DNA from: Proteus penneri
Lineage (GTDB): Bacteria > Pseudomonadota > Gammaproteobacteria > Enterobacterales > Enterobacteriaceae
Assembly: GCF_003144535.1 (NCBI RefSeq)
Contig: NZ_PHFJ01000001.1
Coordinates: 496,001-560,000, forward strand
DNA: 64,000 nt
Direction: 5' to 3'
The number at the start of each line of letters is the position of its first letter. Position 1 is the first letter of the stretch. The notes beneath the pieces are model-generated. The model searched no databases. It was not told the origin of the DNA and saw nothing but the letters and a program-made list of their open reading frames with translations. The translations under genes were made by a program, and so were the position numbers. Positions 52,415 to 62,173 of the stretch are shown here, piece after piece.

Positions 52415-53035
52415 GTGATAGGTCGTATCAGAGGAATTATTCTTGAAAAACAGCCACCAGTGGTGCTAATCGAGGCGGGTAATGGTGTGGGTTATGAAAT
52501 CAATATGCCAATGACCTGTTTTTATGAACTGCCTGATATTGGCCAAGAAGCCATTATCTATACGCAATTTATCGTACGTGAAGATGCTCAATTACTTTAT
52601 GGCTTTAACCAAAAAAAAGAGCGTGCACTCTTTCGTGAATTAATTAAAGTCAATGGCGTCGGCCCAAAACTGGCACTCGCTATTTTATCGGGGATGTCGG
52701 CTCGTCAATTTGTGACCGCGATTGAAAATGAATCTATCTCTTCATTAGTAAAATTACCGGGTGTCGGTAAGAAAACAGCCGAGCGTTTAGTGGTTGAAAT
52801 GAAAGATCGTTTTAAAGGCCTTAATGGTGATTTATTCGAAAATAGTGATATCGAGTTACCAGAAAGCACTCCATCTAAAGCACCAAAAGCGGCTGATATT
52901 GAAGCCGAAGCCTCTGCTGCATTAATCGCGTTAGGCTATAAACCACAAGAAGCTGCAAAAATGATCAGCAAAGTGGCAAAACTGGGTACAGATAGTGAGA
53001 CGCTTATCAGAGAAGCGTTACGCGCGGCTATTTAG
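52415..53035 (+). CDS. ruvA: Holliday junction DNA helicase subunit RuvA
   Basis: A 206-residue protein with GTG start and GCGGAGGCG upstream. RuvA binds four-way junctions and loads RuvB. An N-terminal OB fold, paired helix-hairpin-helix motifs ([15 protein letters not shown] and [16 protein letters not shown], about residues 71-124) and a C-terminal UBA-like domain ([21 protein letters not shown]) are visible. ruvB follows 12 bp downstream. Confidence 0.97.
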   Translation: MIGRIRGIILEKQPPVVLIEAGNGVGYEINMPMTCFYELPDIGQEAIIYTQFIVREDAQLLYGFNQKKERALFRELIKVNGVGPKLALAILSGMSARQFVTAIENESISSLVKLPGVGKKTAERLVVEMKDRFKGLNGDLFENSDIELPESTPSKAPKAADIEAEASAALIALGYKPQEAAKMISKVAKLGTDSETLIREALRAAI

Positions 53036-53047
53036 GAGTAACACATT

Positions 53048-54058
53048 GTGATTGAAGCAGATCGCCTGATTTCAGCAGAAATTCAACAACCTGAAGAAGA
53101 AATTATTGATAGGGCTATTCGCCCTAAATCTCTTGCCGAATATGTTGGGCAACCGCAAGTTCGAGAACAAATGGAGATTTTTATTCAGGCGGCTAAATTG
53201 CGTCATGATGCACTCGATCATTTGCTAATCTTCGGACCTCCCGGATTAGGTAAAACCACATTGGCGAATATTATTGCTAATGAAATGGGGGTTAATTTAC
53301 GTACGACATCAGGCCCTGTACTTGAAAAAGCGGGTGATCTCGCGGCTATGCTAACTAACCTTGAGCCTCACGACGTATTATTTATTGATGAAATTCATCG
53401 TCTTTCACCTGTTGTCGAAGAAATTCTTTACCCAGCAATGGAAGATTATCAACTTGATATCATGATTGGTGAGGGGCCTGCGGCTCGTTCAATTAAAATT
53501 GACTTACCTCCATTTACCTTAGTAGGCGCAACTACAAGAGCGGGTTCTTTAACATCGCCATTGCGTGACCGTTTTGGTATTGTTCAACGTCTCGAGTTTT
53601 ATCATGTTGACGATCTTCAACACATTGTTTCTCGTAGTGCTAGTTTTATGGGACTAGAGATGACAGATGAGGGGGCTCGTCAAATTGCTATGCGTTCACG
53701 AGGCACTCCGCGCATTACTAACCGATTGTTACGCCGTGTGAGAGACTTTGCCCAAGTAAAAGGCAATGGTGCTATTGATGAAGAGATTGCTTCTAAAGCG
53801 CTTGATATGTTGAATGTGGATGCGGCAGGTTTTGATTATTTAGATCGTAAACTCCTTTTCGCCATTATTGATAAATTTATGGGTGGCCCAGTAGGATTAG
53901 ATAACCTTGCGGCTGCTATTGGTGAAGAGCGTGAAACCATAGAAGACGTATTAGAGCCTTATTTAATTCAGCAAGGTTTTATTCAGCGCACACCACGAGG
54001 CCGAGTTGCTACTAATCACGCCTATCGCCATTTTAATCGTATTGTAGAAGAGCCTTAA
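53048..54058 (+). CDS. ruvB: Holliday junction branch migration ATPase RuvB
   Basis: A 336-residue AAA+ motor with GTG start and AGGAG upstream (53034-53038). Walker A is [12 protein letters not shown] (about residues 61-72) and Walker B is [10 protein letters not shown] (about 107-116). Sensor-type [16 protein letters not shown] and a C-terminal winged helix follow. It works as a hexamer with RuvA to move junctions. It converges with znuB across a terminator. Confidence 0.97.
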   Translation: MIEADRLISAEIQQPEEEIIDRAIRPKSLAEYVGQPQVREQMEIFIQAAKLRHDALDHLLIFGPPGLGKTTLANIIANEMGVNLRTTSGPVLEKAGDLAAMLTNLEPHDVLFIDEIHRLSPVVEEILYPAMEDYQLDIMIGEGPAARSIKIDLPPFTLVGATTRAGSLTSPLRDRFGIVQRLEFYHVDDLQHIVSRSASFMGLEMTDEGARQIAMRSRGTPRITNRLLRRVRDFAQVKGNGAIDEEIASKALDMLNVDAAGFDYLDRKLLFAIIDKFMGGPVGLDNLAAAIGEERETIEDVLEPYLIQQGFIQRTPRGRVATNHAYRHFNRIVEEP

Positions 54059-54092
54059 TATTTATATCTGTATGAGGTTGAAGGTGATTTAA

Positions 54093-54194
54093 ATGATAGA
54101 ACTGACTCGAGGCAATCTTTTAATGGAACCCTTAACGGATGTTAGTGTGCTAATTTATGCTCCTATAGATGAAACAGAATTAAGTAAAAAATAG
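54093..54194 (+). pseudogene. Short frame resembling a macrodomain N-terminus
   Basis: A 33-codon frame begins MIELTRGNLLMEPLTDVSVLI. The first ten residues resemble the opening strand of macrodomain proteins (I-L-QGNL-). It ends in a stop long before a domain could form. AAGGTGA lies upstream. It may be a decayed gene start or chance. Confidence 0.25.
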
Positions 54195-54231
54195 AAATAT
54201 TAGTTTTCAGATAATTAATGAAAAAAGATAA

Positions 54232-54270
54232 AAATAAACCCCAATAACATAGCGTTGTTGGGGTTTATTT
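54232..54270. terminator. Bidirectional terminator between ruvB and znuB
   Basis: AAATAAACCCCAA (54232-54244) pairs with TTGGGGTTTATTT (54258-54270), with extra pairing inside. Confidence 0.85.
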
Positions 54271-54289
54271 ATCTAACAGGCTGGAAATA

Positions 54290-55075
54290 TTACTGTTTAG
54301 TTGGTGCAAATAAACTTAAGATAAATAGACAACTCGCCGCTAAAACCACAGAAGGGCCTGCTGGAGTGTCATAGAAAGCAGAGAAGGTTAAACCGCCAGT
54401 AATTGCCAGCATACCAACAGCGATTGCAATCAGAGCCATTTGTTCTGGTGAGCGCGCAAAACGACGTGCCGTTGCGGCAGGAATAATGAGCAGTGAGGTG
54501 ATAATTAATGCTCCAACAAATTTCATGGCTAAACCAATGGTTAGTGCAGTGATCATCATTAGTTTTAAGCGTTCTCGCTGAATATTTACACCATCAACAA
54601 ATGCCATATCTTGATTAATTGTCATGGAAAGCAATGGACGCCATGAACGGATAATCACACATAAAACAATTACAACGCCAATAAAAATACTAATGACATC
54701 TTGATAGTTAACTGAGAGCAAATCACCAAATAGGTATGCCATTAAATCAACGCGCACATTGGACATTAAACTCACAACCACAAGCCCTAAAGAAAGCGCA
54801 CTGTGTGCCATGATCCCTAAAAGAGTATCAACAGAAAGTTGAGGTTTTAATTCTAACCACACTAATAAAATAGCAAGAAGAAGTGTGACGGCAATAACAG
54901 CATAAAAAGGCTCGATATTAAACAGCAAACCAAAAGCAACACCAAGTAGTGAGGCGTGTGCTAGTGTATCACCAAAATAAGACATACGGCGCCAAACGAC
55001 AAAAGAGCCCAAAGGGCCTGCCGCCATTGCTAAGAGCATACCGGCAATCCAACCCGGTAACAGCAACTCAATCAT
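54290..55075 (-). CDS. znuB: Zinc ABC transporter permease ZnuB
   Basis: The ATG at 55075 gives [27 protein letters not shown], matching E. coli ZnuB; the longer open frame upstream lies within znuC. The 261-residue permease has about eight membrane segments and the block [21 protein letters not shown] (about 29-49). It imports Zn2+ with ZnuA and ZnuC. Its start overlaps the znuC end by 8 bp. Confidence 0.96.
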   Translation of the reverse strand: MIELLLPGWIAGMLLAMAAGPLGSFVVWRRMSYFGDTLAHASLLGVAFGLLFNIEPFYAVIAVTLLLAILLVWLELKPQLSVDTLLGIMAHSALSLGLVVVSLMSNVRVDLMAYLFGDLLSVNYQDVISIFIGVVIVLCVIIRSWRPLLSMTINQDMAFVDGVNIQRERLKLMMITALTIGLAMKFVGALIITSLLIIPAATARRFARSPEQMALIAIAVGMLAITGGLTFSAFYDTPAGPSVVLAASCLFILSLFAPTKQ

Positions 55076-55793
55076 GACGACACTCCTTACTATGCTGATG
55101 ATGATGACGATAAATACCAAGTTGCTCAGCACCACGACTTCCAAACATGGCAATAAATTCAGGGTGTGAAGAAACAACGTCAGGTGTGCCCGAACAGCAA
55201 ATATGACCATTTAAACAGAGCACTTCGTCTGTTTTTGCCATCACAAGATGAAGATCATGAGAAACCATCAAGATGGCACAACCTAATTCATGACGGAGCT
55301 GATTAATTAAATCATAAAGTGCTAATTGACCATTAACATCAACACCTTGGGTGGGTTCATCTAAAACTAAAAGTTGAGGTTGATTAAGTAATGCTCTTGC
55401 TAACAATACACGTTGAGACTCACCACCAGAAAGTTTCTGCATTGGTTGATCAATTAATTTAGCCGCATTAACTCGTTCTAAAGCGGGGAGAATATCTTTA
55501 TTATGGACACCCGGTTTTAGTGTCATAAAACGTTTAACGGTGAGTGGCATGGTTGGCTCAAGATAAAGTTTTTGTGGCACATAACCTACTCGTAGCGCGT
55601 TTAGACGCTCAACTTTTCCTGAGGTTGGATTTAATAAACCAAGAACTAAACGGATAACTGTAGATTTACCGGCACCATTAGGGCCAAGTAAAGTAAGAAT
55701 ACGGCCTGCTTTTAGATTAAAAGAGATATCTTTTAAAATTTCTCTTTCACCAAAAGAAACACAAACCGATTTTAAACAAATCAAGTCAGACAT
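55068..55793 (-). CDS. znuC: Zinc ABC transporter ATPase ZnuC
   Basis: A 241-residue ATPase with Walker A GPNGAGKS (about residues 37-44), signature [16 protein letters not shown] and Walker [13 protein letters not shown]. The C-terminal tail is His-rich ([14 protein letters not shown]), as in zinc-transport ATPases. It is divergent from znuA; a Zur-type palindrome lies between the two starts. Confidence 0.97.
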   Translation of the reverse strand: MSDLICLKSVCVSFGEREILKDISFNLKAGRILTLLGPNGAGKSTVIRLVLGLLNPTSGKVERLNALRVGYVPQKLYLEPTMPLTVKRFMTLKPGVHNKDILPALERVNAAKLIDQPMQKLSGGESQRVLLARALLNQPQLLVLDEPTQGVDVNGQLALYDLINQLRHELGCAILMVSHDLHLVMAKTDEVLCLNGHICCSGTPDVVSSHPEFIAMFGSRGAEQLGIYRHHHQHSKECRHD

Positions 55794-55817
55794 AAAATTA
55801 GCACTTGCAGAATCATT

Positions 55818-55840
55818 GAAACGTTATAATATAACATTCC
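55818..55840. promoter_or_regulatory. Zur box in the znuCB/znuA divergent promoter
   Basis: A near-perfect 23-bp palindrome: left arm GAAACGTTATA, centre A, right arm TATAACATTCC. It fits the enteric Zur consensus (GAAATGTTATA-N-TATAACATTTC) with only two arm positions differing. Zinc-bound Zur should repress both transcripts from here. Confidence 0.9.
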
Positions 55841-55867
55841 CAATGATGATTCACGAGAATTCTTCCT

Positions 55868-56812
55868 ATGTTACATAAAAACAACAAATTTGCGCATCGT
55901 TTTTTATTGAAATCATTTTTAACGACAGCGATGATAAGCTCATTCAGTGCTTCAGTGCAGGCTGATGTCGTCGTTTCCATTAGGCCATTAGGATTTATTG
56001 CGGCAGCTATCGCTGATGGGGTAACACCAACAGAAGTTTTATTGCCAGATGGGGCATCTCCACACGATTATGCATTAAAACCTTCTGATTTGAAAAAAAT
56101 CACCTCCGCAGACCTGATGGTATGGGTGGGGCCTGATATGGAAGTGTTTTTAGATAAGCCATTAAATAGGCTTACTGACAATCATAAGTTGGCTTTAACG
56201 GAAACTAAAGAAATAAAGTCGCTTTTATTGAAAGATGAAGGTGACAATGTGCATAAACATGAGGAAAATCACGAACATCATTCTCACGGTGATTATAATA
56301 TGCACATCTGGTTATCACCAGAAATTGCGTTGTCGTCTGCAAAACAGATCCACGAAAGGTTAATTACACTCTATCCAGATAAAAAAGAACTTCTGGACGT
56401 AAACCTAGGTAAATTCAGCGAACAACTCAAGCAAACTGATAAGAATCTTGTTAATATTCTGTCGCCTGTGAGAAATAAGGGTTATTTTGTCTTTCATGAT
56501 GCTTATGGCTACTTCGAAAAACATTATAATTTAAAGCCGTTAGGTCATTTTACTATCAACCCTGAAATACAGCCGGGTGCACAGAAATTACATCAAATAC
56601 GAACACAGTTGGTTGAGCAAAAAGCAACCTGCATTTTTGCTGAGCCACAATTTAGGCCGACGGTAATAGAAACAGTGGCGAAAGGCACTGGGGTTAAAAT
56701 GGGTGTATTAGATCCCCTAGGAAGTGGGATTGCTCTGACTCAAGAGAGCTATATAAAATTCCTTACCCAACTAGCTAACCAATATGCGAGCTGCCTGAAT
56801 GAAACACAATAA
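55868..56812 (+). CDS. znuA: Zinc ABC transporter substrate-binding protein ZnuA
   Basis: A 314-residue periplasmic zinc-binding protein. A signal peptide (about residues 1-32) ends SVQA before DVVVSIRPLGF. The cluster A-1 zinc ligands include His in DGASPHDYALKPSD, HIWLSPEIA and FHDAYGYFEKHYNLKP. A charged His loop (HKHEENHEHHSHGD, about 132-145) lies between. Transcribed away from znuCB; mepM follows 12 bp downstream. Confidence 0.96.
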   Translation: MLHKNNKFAHRFLLKSFLTTAMISSFSASVQADVVVSIRPLGFIAAAIADGVTPTEVLLPDGASPHDYALKPSDLKKITSADLMVWVGPDMEVFLDKPLNRLTDNHKLALTETKEIKSLLLKDEGDNVHKHEENHEHHSHGDYNMHIWLSPEIALSSAKQIHERLITLYPDKKELLDVNLGKFSEQLKQTDKNLVNILSPVRNKGYFVFHDAYGYFEKHYNLKPLGHFTINPEIQPGAQKLHQIRTQLVEQKATCIFAEPQFRPTVIETVAKGTGVKMGVLDPLGSGIALTQESYIKFLTQLANQYASCLNETQ

Positions 56813-56824
56813 GGAATTAATAAC

Positions 56825-58150
56825 GTGCAGCAGAAGAAATCCATTGCACAGGTATATTTAAGTTTACCACTCCCACATAAAATCATGCTTGGTTCATTAA
56901 CTGCAGCAACACTGGCCGTCGCAATTTGGCGACCAGTGGTTCTTCAAAATGAGCAAAACCGAGAAGTTCCTGTCAGTATTCAAATGCCTTCCGCAGTACA
57001 AAGTGAAAATACAGATGACATTATCACTGATAGTAGTGATCAACTTACTGATGAAGGGTTGGTTGGTGCGGAAGATGGTACAGATACAAGCACTGCAGTT
57101 GCACAAGTCCCTCATACTTATATTGTCTCTAGTGGTGATTCACTAAGTTCAATATTGACTCAGTTTGGTATTGATTCTTCTGATATCGCAACTATTTCTA
57201 ATCAAAATAAAGATCTCAGAAATCTCAAGATTGGACAATCAATTAGCTGGGAACTTGATGATAATGGGTTGCTTCAAGAATTAAACTGGGGTGTTTCTCG
57301 TCGTGAAACTCGCGTTTATACCCGAACAGAAACAGGATTCAAAGAAACAAAAGAGTTTCAAAAAGGGGAATGGAAAAACAGCGTTACCAGCGGTGTTATT
57401 CGTGGTAGTTTCTCTGTTAGCGCAACAAATGCAGGTTTAACTAATTCAGAAGCTCGTGCAGTGACTAAAGCATTGCAATGGCAAGTAGACTTTAAAAAAC
57501 TACAAAGTGGCGATCAATTTGCTGCACTTTTTTCTCGTGAAGTGCTTGATGGTCGTACAGAGCAAAGTGAACTTATTGGTGTGCGTTTACGTAGTGCTGG
57601 TAAAGATTATTATGCATTCCTTGCTGAAGATGGTCGTTTTTACGATAGCCAAGCTGGTGGATTAGAGCGTGGATTTATGCGCTTCCCAACAGTGAAGCAG
57701 TTTAGAGTTTCCTCTCAATTTAATCCTCGTCGTATTAATCCTGTTACGGGACGTTTAGCTGCCCATAAAGGTGTCGATTTTGCTATGCCAGTAGGAACCC
57801 CCGTATTAGCAACAGGGGATGGTGAAGTTATTGTTGCGAAATACAGTGGTGCTGCGGGTAACTTTATCGCTATTCGTCATGGCAGCCAATACACGACACG
57901 TTATATGCATTTACGTCAATTATTAGTAAAACCTGGGCAACGTGTTAAACGTGGCGATAGAATTGCCTTATCAGGGAATACCGGTCGTTCTACTGGGCCT
58001 CATTTGCACTATGAGCTGTGGATCAACCAACAAGCAGTCAATCCACTAACGGCAACGTTGCCTCGAGCTGATGGTTTAACGGGTAAAGATAAACAAGAAT
58101 ATCTTGCTAAAGTAAAAGAGATTAAACCTCAATTAGTGCTAGCTGATTGA
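56825..58150 (+). CDS. mepM: Murein DD-endopeptidase MepM
   Basis: A 441-residue protein with GTG start. An N-terminal membrane anchor (about residues 18-35) is followed by a LysM-like domain (HTYIVSSGDSLSSILTQFGI, about 97-116) and a C-terminal M23 peptidase domain. The zinc ligands are in AHKGVDFAMP and GPHLHYELW, plus the YMHLRQL His. It cleaves D-Ala-mDAP cross-links to let the wall expand. It is 12 bp after znuA, so some expression may follow zinc status. Confidence 0.95.
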   Translation: MQQKKSIAQVYLSLPLPHKIMLGSLTAATLAVAIWRPVVLQNEQNREVPVSIQMPSAVQSENTDDIITDSSDQLTDEGLVGAEDGTDTSTAVAQVPHTYIVSSGDSLSSILTQFGIDSSDIATISNQNKDLRNLKIGQSISWELDDNGLLQELNWGVSRRETRVYTRTETGFKETKEFQKGEWKNSVTSGVIRGSFSVSATNAGLTNSEARAVTKALQWQVDFKKLQSGDQFAALFSREVLDGRTEQSELIGVRLRSAGKDYYAFLAEDGRFYDSQAGGLERGFMRFPTVKQFRVSSQFNPRRINPVTGRLAAHKGVDFAMPVGTPVLATGDGEVIVAKYSGAAGNFIAIRHGSQYTTRYMHLRQLLVKPGQRVKRGDRIALSGNTGRSTGPHLHYELWINQQAVNPLTATLPRADGLTGKDKQEYLAKVKEIKPQLVLAD

Positions 58151-58179
58151 CAATAAACATGATTTTAAAGACATAAAAG

Positions 58180-58205
58180 CGGATGATTGATATCATCCGT
58201 TTTTG
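58180..58205 (+). terminator. mepM terminator
   Basis: CGGATGAT pairs with ATCATCCG around TTGAT, followed by TTTTTG. Confidence 0.75.
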
Positions 58206-58255
58206 TTTTAATGTTTTTTACGCCTATTTAGGGTATCAATTCAGAGAGTTATCTG

Positions 58256-59230
58256 ATGAATAAAGAAAAAGATACAGATAGCAAAGCGGGTTATGTACCC
58301 ACTTTTCACTGTGCTTATTTGCATCCTCGTCATTGGGGAACATGGTTAGGTGCAGGTGTATTAAGTGTTTTAGCTTATATGCCAGTAAAGTGGCGTGATC
58401 CATTTCTTGCTGCTATTGGTCGTTTTGTTGGACGTAAAGCGAAAAGCGCAAGACGTCGTGCAGATATCAACTTGAGATACTGTTTTCCAACATGGAATAA
58501 AACGCAGCGTGAAAATGTACTCGACAGCATGTTTGAAACTGCACCTCAATCCTTTGTGATGTTGGCAGAGCTTTGTTTAAGAGGGCCTGAGCACATATTA
58601 AAACGAACAAGCTGGCAGGGCTTAGAGATCATCGAACGTTTTAAAGAGCAAGGCCGTAATGTTATTTTTATGGTGCCTCATGGCTGGGCAGTAGATATTC
58701 CTGCCATGTTATTAGCCGCTAAAGGCCAGCAAATGGCGGCGATGTTTCACCACCAAAAAGATCCCGTGGCTGATTATTTATGGAATAAAGCCCGTCATCA
58801 TTTTGACGGTCGATTACATTCTCGCGAAGCAGGTATTAAGCCTTTTATTTCTTCTGTGCGACAAGGTTACTGGGGCTATTATTTGCCAGATCAAGATCAT
58901 GGCGCAGAGCATAGTCAATTTGTGGATTTTTTCGGCACCTATAAAGCGACATTACCTGCGATTGGGCGGTTAATGAAAGTATGCCGAGCAGCTATTGTAC
59001 CGTTGTTTCCAGTGTATTGTCATAAAACACATCAGCTTCACATTATTATTCGTGAACCAATGGATGATATTGAAGATAAAGATGATACGTACATTGCACG
59101 CAGAATGAATGAAGAGTTAGAAGCACTCGTGACACCGACACCAGAGCAATATACGTGGATCTTAAAATTACTGAAGACACGTAAAGAGGGCGAAATAGAG
59201 CCTTACGCTCGTGAAAATATATTGGATTAG
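58256..59230 (+). CDS. lpxM: Lipid A biosynthesis myristoyltransferase LpxM
   Basis: A 324-residue inner-membrane acyltransferase of the LABLAT family that adds the last acyl chain to lipid A. The catalytic HX4D is in VPHGWAVDIP (about residues 141-150). Other family blocks are PRHWGTWLGAG near the start and YYLPDQDHG (about 209-217). It lies downstream of mepM with its own promoter gap and converges with pykA, the same order as in E. coli. Confidence 0.95.
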   Translation: MNKEKDTDSKAGYVPTFHCAYLHPRHWGTWLGAGVLSVLAYMPVKWRDPFLAAIGRFVGRKAKSARRRADINLRYCFPTWNKTQRENVLDSMFETAPQSFVMLAELCLRGPEHILKRTSWQGLEIIERFKEQGRNVIFMVPHGWAVDIPAMLLAAKGQQMAAMFHHQKDPVADYLWNKARHHFDGRLHSREAGIKPFISSVRQGYWGYYLPDQDHGAEHSQFVDFFGTYKATLPAIGRLMKVCRAAIVPLFPVYCHKTHQLHIIIREPMDDIEDKDDTYIARRMNEELEALVTPTPEQYTWILKLLKTRKEGEIEPYARENILD

Positions 59231-59250
59231 TCAGCTAATAAGTCAATATA

Positions 59251-59280
59251 AAAACGGGCACTTAATTAAGTGCCCGTTTT
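59251..59280. terminator. Perfect bidirectional terminator between lpxM and pykA
   Basis: A 30-bp perfect palindrome: AAAACGGGCACTTAA followed by its reverse complement. Confidence 0.9.
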
Positions 59281-59304
59281 GCTATTAAGATTGACAACTC
59301 GGTA

Positions 59305-60747
59305 TTATTCAACAGTCAAAATACGGCATGTATTAGTGCTGCCGATTGTACCCATTTGGTCACCTTGAGTGACTAACACTAAATCACCTGAGACTAAGAA
59401 ACCCTTATCACGTAAACGACCTATTGCTTCATTAGCCGCAGCAATACCATCAGTATGCGTACTACAATAGACAGGGGTCACGCCACGATAAAGTGCCGTT
59501 TGGTTTAATGTTTTCTCATGGCGAGACATTGAGAAAATAGGTAAACCAGTACTAATACGAGACATCATGCGTGCAGTACGACCAGATTCTGTCATCGCAA
59601 TAATGGCATTAACGCCTTTCATATGGTTAGCTGCATACATGGTAGACATCGCAATGGCTTCTTCCACGGTATCAAACACCATATCTAAGCGATGCTTAGA
59701 AACATTAGCTGCTGGCATTTTTTCAGCGCCTAAGCAGACCTGTGCCATCGAAGCGACTGTTTCTGCTGGATATTGTCCTGCTGCAGTTTCTGCTGAAAGC
59801 ATAACGGCATCAGTACCATCTAATACGGCGTTAGCAACATCCATTACTTCGGCACGGGTTGGCATTGGATTTGTTATCATTGACTCCATCATTTGAGTGG
59901 CAGTGATAACGACCCGATTAAGCTGACGAGCACGACGAATTAATTTTTTCTGTACGCCAACTAACTCAGGATCACCTATTTCAACGCCTAAATCGCCACG
60001 CGCAACCATAACTACATCCGAAGCAAGGATGATTTCATCAATGATTTCATCATTAGCAACTGCTTCAGCGCGCTCTACTTTTGAAACTATTTGGCATTCA
60101 CAGCCTGCATCACGAGCTAAACGGCGGGCAAGGTTAAGATCTTCGCCCGTTCTTGGGAATGAAACAGCAAGGTAATCAACACCGATTTTTGCAGCGGTGA
60201 TAATATCTTGCTTATCTTTTTCTGTTAATGCATCGGCAGAGAGGCCTCCACCGAGCTTATTAATGCCTTTATTGTTAGATAATGGGCCTCCGACAGTCAC
60301 TTCAGTAAAGACTTTTAAACCATCTACTTTGAGGACTTTTAACTGAACTCGACCATCATCAAGAAGTAAAATATCACCTGGAACTACATCGGCTGGTAAG
60401 CCTTTATAATCAATACCCACTTGATTTTGATTACCTTCGCCTTTTTCGAGCGCTGCATCAAGTAAGAATTTATCACCGACATTCAGGAAAACTTTTCCAT
60501 CTTTAAAGGTAGATACACGGATTTTAGGGCCTTGTAAATCCCCAAGAATAGCAACATGGCGACCTAATCTTGCAGCAATTTCACGCGTACGATTTGCGCG
60601 AGCAAGATGATCTTCCGCAGAACCATGAGAGAAATTTAATCGAACAACATTCGCACCAGCAATAATAATTTTTTCTAGGTTATTATCACGATCTGTTGCT
60701 GGGCCTAAGGTGGTAACAATTTTTGTTCTTCTGAGCCGTCTGGACAT
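59305..60747 (-). CDS. pykA: Pyruvate kinase II
   Basis: A 480-residue pyruvate kinase, PEP + ADP to pyruvate + ATP. The start [20 protein letters not shown] and length are those of enteric PykA, not PykF. The metal/substrate motif [14 protein letters not shown] (about residues 246-259) and [26 protein letters not shown] follow. It lies downstream of hexR on the same strand with a 231-bp gap that contains a Cra-type palindrome. Confidence 0.97.
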   Translation of the reverse strand: MSRRLRRTKIVTTLGPATDRDNNLEKIIIAGANVVRLNFSHGSAEDHLARANRTREIAARLGRHVAILGDLQGPKIRVSTFKDGKVFLNVGDKFLLDAALEKGEGNQNQVGIDYKGLPADVVPGDILLLDDGRVQLKVLKVDGLKVFTEVTVGGPLSNNKGINKLGGGLSADALTEKDKQDIITAAKIGVDYLAVSFPRTGEDLNLARRLARDAGCECQIVSKVERAEAVANDEIIDEIILASDVVMVARGDLGVEIGDPELVGVQKKLIRRARQLNRVVITATQMMESMITNPMPTRAEVMDVANAVLDGTDAVMLSAETAAGQYPAETVASMAQVCLGAEKMPAANVSKHRLDMVFDTVEEAIAMSTMYAANHMKGVNAIIAMTESGRTARMMSRISTGLPIFSMSRHEKTLNQTALYRGVTPVYCSTHTDGIAAANEAIGRLRDKGFLVSGDLVLVTQGDQMGTIGSTNTCRILTVE

Positions 60748-60830
60748 GTATTACTCCGTTGACCTTGAACGAAAGGTGTTGGCAATTGGATAAAACAGAA
60801 ATCAGACTGTGTTTTGCCCAATATGTTAAG

Positions 60831-60842
60831 TGAAACGCTTCA
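60831..60842. promoter_or_regulatory. Cra (FruR)-type operator upstream of pykA
   Basis: TGAAACGCTTCA matches the core Cra consensus (TGAAWCGNTTCA) at every position. It lies 84 bp ahead of the pykA start, suggesting repression when fructose phosphates are low. Confidence 0.65.
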
Positions 60843-60978
60843 AGCTAATTGCAACATACACTACTGTTTTCAGTATATGCGAGAGTTAGCTCGCAGATAT
60901 GCTACCATTTTTCAAAAAGTTATCTAGTCAGGGGCACAATCGTAAGTGTGACAATACTAACAGAATAATTAAAAACGG

Positions 60979-61821
60979 TTACTTATCAAACCGTGAATCA
61001 CGTAAAGCTTCTTTGACGCGCTTCAAGTTATCTCTGAATTTTGGTCCTCGGCGTAAAATAAATCCTGTTGCGAGAACATCAATAATAGTGAGTTGTGCAA
61101 GGCGAGAGATCATTGGCATGTAGATATCAGTATCTTCAGGCACATCAAGTAAAATAGGGAGGGTGGCTTCAGAGGCTAAAAGTGAGCCAGGTGTCGTAAT
61201 AGCAATTACTGCGGCATCGTTTTCACGCGCAATTTTAGCTATTTCAATGAGATTTTTAGTGCGTCCTGTATGGGAAATAACAACGACCACATCACCATCA
61301 GTACTATTTATGCAACTCATACGTTGCATAACAACGTCATCAAAGTAAGTGACAGGAATATTAAAACGAGAAAACTTATTCATGGCATCGTGAGCTACCG
61401 CTGCTGATGCGCCTAAGCCAAAAAAAGAGATTTTCTTAGCTTGCGTCAAAATATCAACTGCACGATTGATTGCGGCGATATCAATATTATTTTTAACGTC
61501 CTCAAGTCCCGCCATTGCAGATTCAAAAATTTTATTGGTATAAGAAGAGACCGTATCGGAATCATCAATATTACGATTTACATAAGGCGTGCCGTTAGCA
61601 ATGCTTTGTGCTAATTGTAATTTGAAATCAGGAAATCCTTTTGTTGCCATGCGTCGGCAAAAACGATTAACAGTCGGTTCACTGACATCAGCTGTTTTAG
61701 CCATTAAGGCAATACTTGAATGGATAACTGTTTGTGGCGCAGTTAAAACAGCCTCTGCGACTTTTTTTTCTGATTTACTCAAGATGTCCAGATTAGACTG
61801 AACCCTTTCCAATATATTCAT
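60979..61821 (-). CDS. hexR: HexR, RpiR-family regulator of central carbon metabolism
   Basis: A 280-residue regulator. The N-terminal RpiR-type helix-turn-helix (KSEKKVAEAVLTAPQ...ALMAKTADVSEPTVNRFCRRM, about residues 16-58) binds DNA. The C-terminal SIS domain (KISFFGLGASAAVAHDAMNKF and VVVVISHTGRTKNLIEIA, about 130-210) binds the Entner-Doudoroff intermediate KDPG. Divergent from zwf, with two HexR-type palindromes in the shared promoter region, and upstream of pykA, the E. coli order. Confidence 0.95.
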   Translation of the reverse strand: MNILERVQSNLDILSKSEKKVAEAVLTAPQTVIHSSIALMAKTADVSEPTVNRFCRRMATKGFPDFKLQLAQSIANGTPYVNRNIDDSDTVSSYTNKIFESAMAGLEDVKNNIDIAAINRAVDILTQAKKISFFGLGASAAVAHDAMNKFSRFNIPVTYFDDVVMQRMSCINSTDGDVVVVISHTGRTKNLIEIAKIARENDAAVIAITTPGSLLASEATLPILLDVPEDTDIYMPMISRLAQLTIIDVLATGFILRRGPKFRDNLKRVKEALRDSRFDK

Positions 61822-61998
61822 TAAATATACAGATCCTTGGCTTTGCCAATTTCAATAAAAGGAGAAATCTATAACGGTTTTATGAAAATATACTACGCAA
61901 AGAACAAGGCTTGCAGTGTAAACCATCGGTAAACAGAGCTTTTTTCGTTAAAGTATGACGTGTGTCTAACTTTCAATACTGAAAACAAGAAACAAAAC

Positions 61999-62013
61999 TG
62001 TAGTAAAGTTACA
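61999..62013. promoter_or_regulatory. HexR-type operator, distal
   Basis: TGTAGTAAAGTTACA fits the HexR consensus (TGTART-WAA-TTACA style, with conserved TGTA and TACA ends). Confidence 0.65.
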
Positions 62014-62133
62014 AGAAAAGATAAAAACATGGGTCATAAAATGAAGCATTACAATATGTGTGGTAAGTTAGAGACTAAAATGTGCAAGTGTATTTACTGA
62101 ATACATCCAAAAGAGTACATTAATACAAAATTC

Positions 62134-62148
62134 TGTAACAAAATTACA
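62134..62148. promoter_or_regulatory. HexR-type operator, proximal to zwf
   Basis: TGTAACAAAATTACA is a 15-bp palindrome with TGTAA and TTACA arms, fitting the HexR consensus. It ends 25 bp before the zwf start. Confidence 0.7.
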
Positions 62149-62173
62149 AAATCTCATCATGAGGAGACGTTCT

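Larger units (their letters stand above)
61822..62173. other. hexR-zwf divergent regulatory region
   Basis: A 352-bp noncoding region holding both promoters and two HexR-type palindromes (61999-62013 and 62134-62148). No coding frame. Confidence 0.7.
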
